Positions 9,822 to 18,677 of a stretch of DNA of 64,000 nucleotides are shown here, one piece after another. The notes under the pieces were generated by a model. The model was given only the letters and a program-made list of their open reading frames with translations. It was not told where the DNA came from and did not search any database. The stretch is from an uncultured Clostridium sp. GTDB taxonomy: Bacteria > Bacillota > Clostridia > TANB77 > CAG-508. Numbering within the stretch: position 1 is the first letter of the stretch; each line of letters opens with the position of its first letter. A program made the position numbers and the translations under genes. The stretch is from NCBI GenBank assembly GCA_900553695.1, contig USEM01000002.1, positions 1 to 64,000 of the forward strand, read 5' to 3'.

Positions 9822-12036
9822 ATGAAGAAATCTAGTAAAATTGTTAAAATTAATAATTCTAATATAAAGAAACTAAAGATGCTTGCAGTAGTTTTTATTA
9901 TACTGTTTATTTTAATTATTTTTAGGCTTGTCTACCTACAATTTATTGATGGGCCATCTTTAAGCAAAGCCGCAAGTACTCAGCAAACCGCAACAAAAAC
10001 ACTAACACCTTCTAGGGGAACTATTTACGATTCTAATGGTAAAGTTTTAGCTCTTAGTGCTGAGGTTGATACTGTTACGGTTAACCCAAGTTTATTAAAA
10101 TATACTAATGGTGATGAAGTAAAATTAGAATTTGTTGCACAGTCTTTTAGTAATATATTCGGCTTAGAATATGCTGATATTTATAATAAACTAACATCTA
10201 ACGAAGCTACAGTTACTATTGCTTCTAAGATTGAAAATGATAAAATTCAAGCTTTAAGAGACTGGATGAAATCTAATAAAATATATAGTGGAATTAATAT
10301 AGACTCTTCTGTAAAAAGATATTACCCATATAATAACTTAGCTTGCCACATGATTGGCTTTACTGGTACTGATAATAACCGGTTTATTTGGGTTAGAAAA
10401 TTCTTTAGATTCCGTTTTATCTGGTACAGTTGGTAAAATGGTAACACTTATAGACTCTGTAAATAGCGAAATTCCTAATCAACAAAAATCTTATATAGCT
10501 GCTCAAAATGGAAGTAATGTTTATTTAACAATTGATGTAAATATTCAATCTATTGTTGAAAAATACCTTTCACAAGCTGTTGTAGATAACATTGCTGATT
10601 ATGGAACTGCAATTGTAATGGAGCCTTCAACTGGTAATATTTTAGCTATGGCAAATTACCCTGATTATGATTTAAATACTCCTTTTACGCCAACAAACCA
10701 AACTGCTTTAGCTAGTTGGAGTACAATGTCTAGCGAAGAAAAAACAAATTATTTATATGATATGTGGAGAAATAAAGCAGTTCAAAATACTTATGAACCT
10801 GGTTCTGTATTTAAAATAATTACAGCTTCTGTTGGTTTAGAAGAAGGAATTGTTGATGAAAATACACCAGATACATTTTACTGTGCTGGTAGCGAGCTAG
10901 TTGATAATATTGCAATTAACTGTTGGAGACACACAAACCCACATTTAGGTCAATCTTTAAAACAAGCTCTTGCAAATTCTTGTAACCCATCTTTTATACA
11001 ATTAGGTTTAAAAATTGGAGCTCCTACTTTATTTAAATATTATAATGCTTATGGCTTACTTTCAACTACAAATTCTGATTTTTATGGAGAACAAAATAGT
11101 ATTTTTTATAATCCTAAATCTATAAGAAAATTCGAACTTGCAACAATGTCTTTTGGCCAAGGAATAAACATTACACCATTGCAACTTGTAACAGCTGTTT
11201 CTGCCATTGCAAATGAAGGCGTTTTAATGAAACCTAGAATTGTTGATAAAATTGTTGATACAAATACAGGTAGCGTAACAACACCAGACCCTATTCGTGT
11301 AAGACAAGTTGTTTCTAAAAAAACTGCTAATGAAGTTATGGATATGTTAGATTATGCAGTAAGTAGTGGAACTGGTAAATATGCTGATGTTAAGGGATAT
11401 TCAATAGGTGGAAAATCTGGTACATCTGAAAACCTTGGACAAGGTGATGGAACTTATGTTGCTTCATTCTTGGGTCTTTCACCTACTGTTAATACACAAG
11501 TTGTTGTACTAGTTGCGTTATACAACCCACAAGGTAAATCTTTCCAAGGTGGAGAAATTGCAGGACCTGTTGTTGGGCAAATATTGTCTGAGGTTTTACC
11601 TTATATTGGTGTTGCTTCAAGTAATACAGATAGTTCTAATTATAAAACCAAAACTATGCCAGACTTAAAAAATAAAACTATTGCAGAAGCTCGTACACTT
11701 TTAGAATCTTATGGTTTTAGAGTTCATATAGATAGCTCTGTTCAAGATACTGACCTTGTAACAAACCAAATGCCAAAAAAGGGTGCGCAGTTACTTGAAA
11801 ATGCAGATGTATTCTTATATACTCAAACCTCAAATGTTGCTACATCTGTTGTAGTGCCAAACTTTAAGGGCATGTCGGTTTCAGAAGCACAAAATGTTGC
11901 ATTAGAAAGCAACTTAAATATTTCGCTTGATGGTTCTGGAATTGTAATTAGCCAAGATATTGCTGCTGATTCGCAAATTGAAATTGGAAGTGTAATAAAC
12001 TTAACATTAAAGAGCCAATTAAATGGTGGTTGGTAA
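9822..12036 (+). CDS. FtsI/SpoVD-type transpeptidase with two PASTA domains, needs a +1 shift at CGG
   Basis: This class B penicillin-binding protein cross-links septal or spore-cortex peptidoglycan. It has a short cytoplasmic tail, a membrane helix (about 21-41) and the dimerisation domain with RGTIYDSNGKVLA. The transpeptidase motifs are EPGSVFK (active Ser), SCN and KSGTSE, and two PASTA repeats close the C-terminus (KTMPDLKNKT and VVPNFKGMS). The frame breaks at 10380-10382: zero frame AAC CGG TTT runs into a stop, and skipping C gives AAC GGT TTA, restoring GFTGTDNNGLFGLE. The joined protein is 737 residues. The PASTA domains favour SpoVD over vegetative FtsI, but the two cannot be separated with certainty. 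Confidence 0.92.
10380..10382 (+). other. CGG +1 recoding site in the PBP gene
   Basis: Codon 187 is CGG after AAC. The downstream frame resumes at GGT (Gly), giving the conserved GFTGTDNNGL segment. Confidence 0.9.
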
Positions 12037-12040
12037 AACA

Positions 12041-12062
12041 AAAAAGGGGTTATCCCCTTTTT
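12041..12062. terminator. Shared terminator of the PBP gene and lgt
   Basis: Stem AAAAAGGGG / CCCCTTTTT with loop TTAT sits between the convergent PBP gene and lgt. The recoded lgt stop (12050-12052) falls inside it. Confidence 0.9.
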
Positions 12063-12831
12063 TTGTTCTTTATATATAAACTTGCTCCGAATAATTAGAA
12101 TTACAAAAGATACAAGTTGCGAAATTCTAATAGGTCCAAGCATTAAGCTATCTGTTCTTAAGCCTTCTACTATTAGCCTTTCTAGTCCATACATCATACA
12201 GTAAATATATGTTAGCTCTCCTGAAAATTTTCTGCTTTTCCCTTTTTTCATTAATACAATAAATATAATAAATGTTGCAATAGATTCGTAAAGAAATGTT
12301 GGATGAACTTCTACATATTTATTTGCTTCATATATGCCCATTCTCCAAGGAAGCGTGGTTTCTACTCCATATGCTTCAATATTTGCAAAATTCCCCCATC
12401 TTCCTATTGCCTGCCCTAATGCCAGTGCTGGTGCTAAATAATCTAGCAAATCTAAAATGTTTATTTTTCTCTTTTTGCAAAATACAATGCAAGTAATAAT
12501 TCCTCCTATAATGCCTCCATATATTGCTAGACCACCTGTTCGTATGTTGAAAATTTGCATTGGGTTTTTAATAAAGTATTTTAAATCAAACATCACATAA
12601 TATAATCTTGCAGATATAATTGATATTGGAATTAGTAAAATAAGAAGGTCTATTATATCTTCAAATTTAATTCCAAATAAACCGGTCTTTCTTCTTAAAA
12701 ATTAGTATTCCCATGGCAATTGCTGATGTTATTAATAGAGCATACCAATAAATATCTATTCCTAATATTGTAAAGGCAACGGGGTCAATATTAAGTTTTA
12801 AATTAAGTGCTGGAAAAGACACTAAGTCCAA
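12050..12831 (-). CDS. lgt: Prolipoprotein diacylglyceryl transferase Lgt, needs two +1 shifts at CGG
   Basis: Lgt moves diacylglycerol from phosphatidylglycerol to the lipobox Cys of prelipoproteins in the membrane. The start is TTG at 12831, 9 nt after GAGAGGAG. The first part (DLVSFPALNL...IYWYALLITSAIAMGI) meets CGG at 12684-12682, and GAC (C) GGT TTA then continues GLFGIKFEDIIDLL. The core has GLAIYGGIIGG, LGQAIGRWGNF and YESIATF. A second in-frame CGG at 12089-12087 follows ILII. Skipping its C gives GASLYIKNKKRG and a stop at 12050. The total is 259 residues, normal for Lgt. Without the second shift the frame would run about 230 bp antisense into the PBP gene. Confidence 0.93.
12087..12089 (-). 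other. Second CGG +1 recoding site in lgt
   Basis: ATT CGG AGC is read as ATT (C) GGA GCA, giving Gly 248 and a stop 11 codons later, inside the shared terminator. Confidence 0.85.
12682..12684 (-). other. First CGG +1 recoding site in lgt
   Basis: GAC CGG TTT is read as GAC (C) GGT TTA. Gly 50 joins KKKD to LFGIKFED. Confidence 0.9.
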
Positions 12832-12849
12832 GTTTTTTTGCTCCTCTCT

Positions 12850-14172
12850 TTATTTTTCTACTTTTTTATCTTCAAACCCAGGTTTTCCAAGTAGTCTGAA
12901 CATGTTTTTCTTATATGCTTCAACACCTGGTTGATTAAATGGATTTACTCCTAAAACTTTCCCAGATACTGCACAAGAAAGCTCAAAGAAATATATAAGT
13001 TCTCCTAAATTTTCTTCATCTAATTTTTCCATTGTAAGCATTATGTTTGGAACATTTCCTTCAACATGTGCTTCAACTGTAGCTTCCATTGCTTTTTTAT
13101 TTACGTAGTCCATTGTTTTATCTGCTAAGTAATTTAATCCATCTATGTTATCTGCATCTTTTTTTATTGTAATATCTGTATTTGGTGTTTCAATATTAAT
13201 TACTGTTTCAAATAAATTTCTTTCTCCTTGTTGTATGTATTGACCTAAAGAATGCAAGTCTGTAGTAAAAGTAACACCTGCTGGGAAAATGCCTTTTTCT
13301 TCTTTTCCTTCACTTTCTCCATATAACTGTTTCCACCATTCTGTTATATATTGCATTTTAGGTTCGTAATTTACAAGTATTTCAGTTGTTTTGCCTTGTT
13401 TATATAAAATATTTCTTGCAACAGCATATTGATAGCATTCGTTATATTTTAATGAACTTTCATTATACTTGTCTTCTGCTTTTTTTGCTCCACTCATTAA
13501 TTTATCTATATCAATTCCTGCTACTGCAATTGGAAGTAGACCAACAGCTGTTAAAACAGAATATCTTCCACCTATATTATCTGGTATAACAAATGTCTCA
13601 TATTCTTCTTCATTTGAAAGAGTTTTAAGAGCTCCTCTTTCTTTATCTGTTGTAACATATATTCTACGTCTTGCCTCGTCAGTTCCATATTTAGATTCCA
13701 AAAATTCTCTAAAAATTCTAAATGCAATAGCTGGCTCGGTTGTAGTTCCAGATTTAGAAATAACATTTATTGAAAGGTCTCTATTTCCAATACATTCAAG
13801 TAAGTCGTTCAAATAATTAGGGCTCATATTATTTCCAACGAAAAATATTTGTGGTGTTTTTCTATTTGGATTTATGTTATAAAATGTATTAGTTAAAGCT
13901 TCTATAACAGCACGTGCACCTAAATATGAACCACCTATACCAATAACTACAAAAACCTCTGAATCTTTTTTAATCTTCTTTGCTGATTTTTTTATTCTTT
14001 CAAACTCTTTTTTATCATAGTTTGTAGGCAAATGAAGCCAACCTGCGAATTCGTTTTCATCATCTGCAATGCTATGTAATTCTTCATGTATTTTTTCAAC
14101 TTTCTTGTTAAATTTTGTAAATTCCTTTTTATCAATTCCTGCTTTTTCTAGTGTTACTTTAATATTTGACAT
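12850..14172 (-). CDS. pgi: Glucose-6-phosphate isomerase
   Basis: This 440-residue enzyme interconverts glucose-6-phosphate and fructose-6-phosphate. GIGGSYLGARAVIEAL and the SIS-domain loop VISKSGTTTEPAIAFR are clear, followed by the family signature region around GVTFTTDLHSLGQYIQQG. It is the usual Firmicutes length. It lies 18 bp upstream of lgt on the same strand, so they may share a transcript. Confidence 0.97.
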   Translation of the reverse strand: MSNIKVTLEKAGIDKKEFTKFNKKVEKIHEELHSIADDENEFAGWLHLPTNYDKKEFERIKKSAKKIKKDSEVFVVIGIGGSYLGARAVIEALTNTFYNINPNRKTPQIFFVGNNMSPNYLNDLLECIGNRDLSINVISKSGTTTEPAIAFRIFREFLESKYGTDEARRRIYVTTDKERGALKTLSNEEEYETFVIPDNIGGRYSVLTAVGLLPIAVAGIDIDKLMSGAKKAEDKYNESSLKYNECYQYAVARNILYKQGKTTEILVNYEPKMQYITEWWKQLYGESEGKEEKGIFPAGVTFTTDLHSLGQYIQQGERNLFETVINIETPNTDITIKKDADNIDGLNYLADKTMDYVNKKAMEATVEAHVEGNVPNIMLTMEKLDEENLGELIYFFELSCAVSGKVLGVNPFNQPGVEAYKKNMFRLLGKPGFEDKKVEK

Positions 14173-14197
14173 TTGTAAAACCTCCTAAATTTATATT

Positions 14198-14584
14198 TTA
14201 TACATTTAACATCTTTTGTTTTAGTGCTTCAAATAAGTTTACATATTGATTTTTTATTTTATCATAGATTTCTCTTGATGCCTTCTCATCATATGTATGA
14301 GCTAAGCTATTTCTTGATACCATCATTTCAATCCATTCTTCTCCATCTTCAATTATTTGTTGATTAAACCCATTTTGTATAGTTTCTCTAGGACTTCCTG
14401 TAATCTCAACTATGCCCATATATTCCATATAGTATTTTATAAGTTTCCATGCTAATTCAAAAGTAAACTCAAATCTATGAAGTACGCCATCAACCACCAA
14501 TTCTGTTGGTTCTTCTTTTAGAGCTTCTTTTAATCTTTCAAAAGCATTAAAGAAATCCTCTTTTTTTTGTTCTAGCCTATCCAT
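14198..14584 (-). CDS. HEPN-domain protein, HI0074 family (partner of MNT nucleotidyltransferase)
   Basis: This 128-residue helical protein carries the HEPN signature RNSLAHTY (R-x4-H), which in active members forms the RNase site. FEFTFELAWKLIKYYME is typical of HI0074-type nucleotidyltransferase substrate-binding proteins. Its start overlaps the nucleotidyltransferase gene by 8 bp. Related HEPN-MNT pairs act as toxin-antitoxin modules in which MNT adds nucleotides to the HEPN toxin. Toxicity here is inference. Confidence 0.82.
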   Translation of the reverse strand: MDRLEQKKEDFFNAFERLKEALKEEPTELVVDGVLHRFEFTFELAWKLIKYYMEYMGIVEITGSPRETIQNGFNQQIIEDGEEWIEMMVSRNSLAHTYDEKASREIYDKIKNQYVNLFEALKQKMLNV

Positions 14585-14870
14585 TCAACTTCACTCCTTC
14601 TTTTTTTATTGATTCTAATAGTGCTTGTTTCGTTACTTTATTAACAAAAACAACATCTATGGTATATGGTATATCAAGAAGATCAAAATCATTTCTAATA
14701 TAAAATTCCTCCTTCTCTGAAACTCCCCCATAAATTGCAATATCTATATCTGAGTATTTTTTATATCTGCCTGTGGCTCTTGAGCCAAATATATAGAAAT
14801 CATAATTATATTTTTTTACTACGTTCATTACCTTTGAATAAACCTCACTTGATAAACCAAACATTTTCAT
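14577..14870 (-). CDS. MNT-type minimal nucleotidyltransferase, HI0073 family
   Basis: This 97-residue protein has the nucleotidyltransferase core FGSRATGRYKKYSDIDIAIYG, with the GS motif and the DxD metal-binding aspartates, and a third acidic strand in YTIDVVFV. It is the upstream partner of the HEPN gene and probably its AMPylating antitoxin, by analogy with characterised MntA-HepT pairs. Confidence 0.85.
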   Translation of the reverse strand: MKMFGLSSEVYSKVMNVVKKYNYDFYIFGSRATGRYKKYSDIDIAIYGGVSEKEEFYIRNDFDLLDIPYTIDVVFVNKVTKQALLESIKKEGVKLNG

Positions 14871-14934
14871 ATCTCCTATTTTCTATTACAACATATATAT
14901 ATCATAATTTCAAAAATTATACAATATTAATTAT

Positions 14935-14968
14935 AAAAAAACTGCAACACTTATATGTTACAGTTTTT
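14935..14968. terminator. Terminator downstream of rpsT
   Basis: Stem AAAAAACTGCAACA / TGTTACAGTTTTTT (one mismatch) is flanked by A and T runs. Confidence 0.75.
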
Positions 14969-14985
14969 TGTATTTTCTTTTAAAA

Positions 14986-15246
14986 TTACATTACGTTTAA
15001 TTTTTTAGCTAAGTTTGATTTTTTTCTTGATGCTGTGTTTTTCTTTATTATTCCTTTTGAACAAGCACTATCAATTTTCTTTGTAGCTAGTTTTAAAGCT
15101 TCTTCAGCTTTTTCTTTATTTCCTTCTAATACTGCAGCTTCGAATTTTTTTACAGCTGTTTTGTATTCAGATTTTACCATATTATTTTGTAATGTTTTTG
15201 TTTCTATCACACTAACTCTTTTAATTGCTGATTTAATATTTGGCAT
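14986..15246 (-). CDS. rpsT: 30S ribosomal protein S20
   Basis: This 86-residue basic protein starts MPNIKSAIKRVSVIETKTLQ. The repeated Lys/Ala-rich helices (KKFEAAVLEGNKEKAEEALK) and the C-terminal KGIIKKNTASRKKSNLAKKL are diagnostic of S20, which binds 16S rRNA early in assembly. It has its own terminator and a GGAGG leader. Confidence 0.97.
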   Translation of the reverse strand: MPNIKSAIKRVSVIETKTLQNNMVKSEYKTAVKKFEAAVLEGNKEKAEEALKLATKKIDSACSKGIIKKNTASRKKSNLAKKLNVM

Positions 15247-15360
15247 TTCTTAGCACCTCCTTAAAGTCAATCTAAAATTCACTTTTTCTATTGTAACACG
15301 TATTTTCAAATTTTGCAAGTATTTAACTTGATTTTTATTGAAATATTGTTATTTTTTTAC

Positions 15361-15867
15361 TTATTCTATTGTTTGTTCTTCTTTTGCCTCTTCTTTTTGC
15401 TCTAATACAGAGGTACAATGTGGGCATCTTGTTGCATGTATATTAATTTCTGTAAAGCAGTATGGGCATATCTTTGTTGTAGGCGCTGGTACTACTTCTA
15501 CGTTTTTGTCTTTTTTTCTTTTTCCAAATTTACCTTTTTTCTTTAATTTTTTAATTTCTTCTTCTGTTATTGTTTCTAACTTCTTGTTTAATTTATTCAT
15601 ATATCTAACAAATAGGAATATAGAAAAAGCTATTATTAAAAAGTTTATAACAGCTGTTATAAAAGAACCATACTTGATTGAGCTATTGCCTAATGTAAAT
15701 GTAAGCTCTGAAAAGTCCATTTTTCCAGTAAAAATTGTAATTACTGGCATAATAATATCATCAACCAAAGATTTAACAATACCTTGAAATGCGCCACCTA
15801 TAACAACACCAACTGCTAAATCCATTATCTTTCCCTTCATTGCAAATTCCTTAAACTCTTTCCACAT
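15361..15867 (-). CDS. mscL: Large-conductance mechanosensitive channel MscL with C-terminal zinc ribbon
   Basis: MscL opens under membrane tension to release solutes. FKEFAMKGKIMDLAVGVVIG and DDIIMPVITIF mark helix TM1, and a second helix lies at about residues 75-97 (ITAVINFLIIAFSIFLFVRY). After a basic linker the protein ends with a zinc-ribbon pair, CPYCFTEINIHATRCPHC. The ATG at 15867 (MWKEF) has GGGGAG at good spacing, so I prefer it over the upstream GTG. It is longer than a minimal MscL because of the ribbon. Confidence 0.92.
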   Translation of the reverse strand: MWKEFKEFAMKGKIMDLAVGVVIGGAFQGIVKSLVDDIIMPVITIFTGKMDFSELTFTLGNSSIKYGSFITAVINFLIIAFSIFLFVRYMNKLNKKLETITEEEIKKLKKKGKFGKRKKDKNVEVVPAPTTKICPYCFTEINIHATRCPHCTSVLEQKEEAKEEQTIE

Positions 15868-15931
15868 ATTATTCACTCCCCTTAACTTATATAATAATAC
15901 CTGAAAAGTCGAAATTTGTCAATATAAAAAA

Positions 15932-15954
15932 AGATAGGCAAGTTCTGCCTATCT
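15932..15954. terminator. Terminator downstream of mazF
   Basis: Perfect stem AGATAGGCA / TGCCTATCT with loop AGTTC, with an A-run on its left flank (a U-run for minus-strand transcripts). Confidence 0.8.
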
Positions 15955-15960
15955 ATAAAT

Positions 15961-16311
15961 TTAATCTCCAAGTCCAAAGCTTACTCCTAATGCATTATTT
16001 ATCTGGTTCATTACCTTTCCTTCTTCTATATGACCTATTTTCTCTTTTAGTCTGCTTTTATCTATTGTTCGTATTTGTTCTGCCAAAATTATGGAATCTG
16101 ATTTTAGCCCAAAGTCTTCTGATGATAGCTCTATGTGTGTTGGTAATTTACTTTTGTTTTGCTGTGATGTTATAGCTGATACTATTACAGTTGGACTATA
16201 TTTATTTCCTGTATCATTTTGTATTACAAGTACTGGCCTAATTCCTCCTTGCTCTGAACCTACTACTGGACTTAAATCTGCATAAAACATGTCTCCTCTT
16301 TTTATTACCAT
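15961..16311 (-). CDS. MazF/PemK-family mRNA interferase (NdoA-like)
   Basis: This 116-residue endoribonuclease has the family N-terminus IKRGDMFYADLSPVVGSEQG followed by GIRPVLVIQND, and a QIRTIDKSRL segment. The start at 16311 is chosen for AGGAGTG 9 nt upstream, which gives the standard MazF length. No antitoxin gene of the usual MazE/NdoAI type lies next to it. The upstream neighbour is a GerS-like gene, so alr, which sits between them in some clostridia, is also missing. The antitoxin may be elsewhere. Confidence 0.9.
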   Translation of the reverse strand: MVIKRGDMFYADLSPVVGSEQGGIRPVLVIQNDTGNKYSPTVIVSAITSQQNKSKLPTHIELSSEDFGLKSDSIILAEQIRTIDKSRLKEKIGHIEEGKVMNQINNALGVSFGLGD

Positions 16312-16383
16312 TTCCCTCACTCCTGATTTTCTTTTTTGTTTCACATTTTAAATACAGGTAATAGAGCTTAGGTTTTTCTTATG

Positions 16384-17058
16384 TTATATGTTGCTATCTG
16401 TTATTGTTATTGAAAACGCTAATACTTCTTCCTTTGGTATGTTATTAAATTCTATCTCATTATATAATATGTAAATTCTAACATTTTGTGTTGTATCTTT
16501 AATTTCCATTTTTTCTATCTTGTTTTCATTTTTGTTTATATATAGCGTTTTTTCCATTGTATATTTATTGTTATTAGAAAGTTTTACTTGTAATGTTACT
16601 ATTCCATTTTCTTCTTTAATTTCTTTACTCTCGCTTTGTTTATAATCTTCTATAAATGATGCCAAGCTTAAAATGTTGCTTTCAATATAGCTATAATTCT
16701 CATATATCTTTTTTACATTTAAATTAGTATTTTTTATGGTTAAATCTTTCCCATCATATTGAATTAGTGTTCCTGCAATTCCAGATGGTTCAAGTACTTC
16801 TTGGCTATATAAGTTTCCTTCTTTATTGTACTTTTGTTTTACTACATACGTGTTTTGGTTTTTATTGCTTTTTATTGTTATATTAGCTTTTGCCTCATAT
16901 GACCCAATATTTAAAATTAAATTTTCAATTTCATCAGCTGATTTATTACTTATATTATTTCCATTTTTAGAAGTTTTATAATTATTTTTTATTAAAATCA
17001 CATCTAAAATTAATATTAACACTATTATAAATATAATTATTGTTTTCTTGAATTTCAA
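16384..17058 (-). CDS. LolA-fold secreted/membrane protein, GerS-like
   Basis: This 224-residue protein has one N-terminal membrane helix (about 5-25) and an extracellular beta-rich domain (SYEAKANITIKSNKNQNTYVVKQ; TLIQYDGKDL) typical of the LolA/LolB-like fold. In Clostridioides, the germination lipoprotein GerS has this fold and lies near alr and mazF, which fits this position. No lipobox Cys follows the helix, so it would be anchored by the helix itself. Assignment to germination is inference. Confidence 0.55.
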   Translation of the reverse strand: MKFKKTIIIFIIVLILILDVILIKNNYKTSKNGNNISNKSADEIENLILNIGSYEAKANITIKSNKNQNTYVVKQKYNKEGNLYSQEVLEPSGIAGTLIQYDGKDLTIKNTNLNVKKIYENYSYIESNILSLASFIEDYKQSESKEIKEENGIVTLQVKLSNNNKYTMEKTLYINKNENKIEKMEIKDTTQNVRIYILYNEIEFNNIPKEEVLAFSITITDSNI

Positions 17059-17123
17059 GCTTAATCATTCCCTTCTATATTTATATTTGTTACAATAATT
17101 ATATTAAATCACAAAAAAAATAT

Positions 17124-17147
17124 GCAGACCTAAAACTTTAGGTCTGC
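17124..17147. terminator. Terminator downstream of divIVA
   Basis: Stem GCAGACCTAAA / TTTAGGTCTGC, flanked on the left by an A-run (a U-run in the minus-strand transcript). Confidence 0.8.
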
Positions 17148-17154
17148 TTAAAAA

Positions 17155-17610
17155 TTATTCTTCATCTTCAGCCATATCTTTTATTAATTCTAATTGAGAT
17201 ATAAGCAATGATTCCATTTTTGCTTTATATACGCTAAATTGCTTTTTTAGTTCATCTAGTTCTTTTTCTTTAATCATAAGTTGTGTGTTAATTTCATCTA
17301 GCTTTGTTTTTGCTTGATATTCAGCATCTTTGATTATTTGTTCTGCTTGTTTCTTTGCAACATTTTGAACCTCATCTGCTGTTTTTTGTGCTATTATAAG
17401 TGTATTTTGAAGTGTAGATTCTATATCTTTGTATTGTCCAACATCATTATGAAGTTCTTCTGCATTGTCTTTTAATGCTTTATTTTCTTTGTATAATTTT
17501 TCATAATCTGCTGTAATTTCATCTAAAAATTCATCTACTTCATCTACGTTATATCCATTTACCATTTGTTTTGAGAATTTTTTGTTTTCTATATCTAGTG
17601 GTGTTATCAT
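17155..17610 (-). CDS. divIVA: DivIVA-domain cell division/polarity protein
   Basis: This 151-residue protein has the membrane-binding N-terminal motif MITPLDIENKKFSKQMVNGYNVDEVDEFLD, then a long coiled coil (about 30-145). DivIVA localises to curved membranes at septa and poles. It lies 12 bp downstream of sepF, the normal order in the Firmicutes division cluster. Confidence 0.93.
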   Translation of the reverse strand: MITPLDIENKKFSKQMVNGYNVDEVDEFLDEITADYEKLYKENKALKDNAEELHNDVGQYKDIESTLQNTLIIAQKTADEVQNVAKKQAEQIIKDAEYQAKTKLDEINTQLMIKEKELDELKKQFSVYKAKMESLLISQLELIKDMAEDEE

Positions 17611-17622
17611 TTTTTTGTCCTC

Positions 17623-18096
17623 CTATTTTAACCAAGATACTGATAATTTATTTTTTAATTCTTCTCTTGCTAAATCACTTTCTATATCATAATTTGCAGG
17701 TGCTATTAAAAATATTGAATTTGATACTTTTTGAATATATCCATCTAATGCATGTACTGCTCCACTTAAGAAATCTATTATTCTTCTTGCAACATCTTTA
17801 TTTACATACTCCAAATTAACTATTATTGACTTTTTCTCTTTTAAATAGTTGCAAATCTCTTCTGATTGTTCGAAAGATGTTGGTTGTGTTATAACCATTT
17901 TTACAGATTGAACTTGTGGCATATTTACTATTTTGCTTTTTTTAGAACCAATAGATCCAAATATTCCACCTTTTGTTTCTTCATCTTCATCTTTTCCTTC
18001 GTCGAATTCGTACACGTCTTCATTTTCAACCTCTTGGTCGTTTTCATTTGATAATCCTAAAGCATCTAAAAACTTATTTACTATCGCTACTGCCAT
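17623..18096 (-). CDS. sepF: Cell division protein SepF
   Basis: This 157-residue protein has an N-terminal amphipathic membrane-binding helix (MAVAIVNKFLDALGL), an acidic linker, and the SepF core VKMVITQPTSFEQSEEICNY, with SIIVNLEYVNKDVARRIIDF and the FLSGAVHALDG segment. SepF polymerises into arcs that anchor FtsZ. It is followed by divIVA. Confidence 0.95.
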   Translation of the reverse strand: MAVAIVNKFLDALGLSNENDQEVENEDVYEFDEGKDEDEETKGGIFGSIGSKKSKIVNMPQVQSVKMVITQPTSFEQSEEICNYLKEKKSIIVNLEYVNKDVARRIIDFLSGAVHALDGYIQKVSNSIFLIAPANYDIESDLAREELKNKLSVSWLK

Positions 18097-18227
18097 TTTT
18101 TTATAACCTCCTACACAGTTCCTTAGAAATACATAACTGTATATTATATAATTTTTCGAAAAATGTCAATAGTTTTTACAAAAATTACATAAATGAAATA
18201 TTTTTGTAACATTTTTGTAACATTTAT

Positions 18228-18256
18228 TTGTCTTTGTACATTTAACGTGGTATAAT
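18228..18256 (+). promoter_or_regulatory. Sigma-A type promoter of orphan cassette 2
   Basis: -35 TTGTCT (18228-18233) and a perfect -10 TATAAT (18251-18256), with a 17-bp spacer. Confidence 0.75.
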
Positions 18257-18288
18257 GAATATGTACAAAATTTTTAGGAGGTTTTTCT

Positions 18289-18567
18289 ATGTCCGTTCTT
18301 TCATGCTTGCTTGACTTTTTAAAGTCGCAGGATCTTTCCTCTCTTAGTTCAGAGGAAATGCGGGAGTATGAAAATTTGCTCATGAATGCAATAACCATTG
18401 AGCTTGATTACCCTGAAATTCATACTTACAGAGTGCAAATCTGTAGCTCTGCATATGTAATTTCGGATAACATTTTGAAATTACTTGCTCAAAACGGTTT
18501 TCGAGTTGTTCATGGCACATACCACTCATACCTTGAATGGGAGAAATTCCTTACCACAAGACTGTAG
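18289..18567 (+). CDS. Orphan gene cassette 2, hypothetical protein with one in-frame CGG
   Basis: This predicted 92-residue protein (MSVLSCLLDFLKSQDLSSLS) uses codons unlike the host genes around it (GTC, TCG, GTG, GGC). It is monocistronic, with a strong promoter at 18228-18256, AGGAGG, and a hairpin terminator at 18580-18610. Codon 25 (18361-18363) is CGG in ATG CGG GAG. A +1 shift there would end the product after seven more residues. No family is recognised. Confidence 0.55.
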   Translation: MSVLSCLLDFLKSQDLSSLSSEEMREYENLLMNAITIELDYPEIHTYRVQICSSAYVISDNILKLLAQNGFRVVHGTYHSYLEWEKFLTTRL

Positions 18568-18579
18568 CTAATTAGCTAC

Positions 18580-18617
18580 GAAATGGCTAACTTTTTAAGT
18601 TAGTCATTTCTTTTTTA
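18580..18617 (+). terminator. Terminator of orphan cassette 2
   Basis: Stem GAAATGGCTAACTT / AAGTTAGTCATTTC (one G-T pair), followed by TTTTTT. Confidence 0.85.
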
Positions 18618-18625
18618 TGTAAAGT

Positions 18626-18654
18626 TTTACATTTTCTCCATTTTATGGTATAAT
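18626..18654 (+). promoter_or_regulatory. Promoter of the HAD phosphatase gene
   Basis: -35 TTTACA (18626-18631), 17-bp spacer, -10 TATAAT (18649-18654). Confidence 0.75.
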
Positions 18655-18677
18655 ATTAGATGTTGGAGGTATTAGAA

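Noticed and set aside
11823..12049. The open frame that extends lgt antisense through the end of the PBP gene.
   Set aside because: It exists only if the second CGG in lgt is read as Arg. With the shift lgt stops at 12050, at the terminator, with normal family length.
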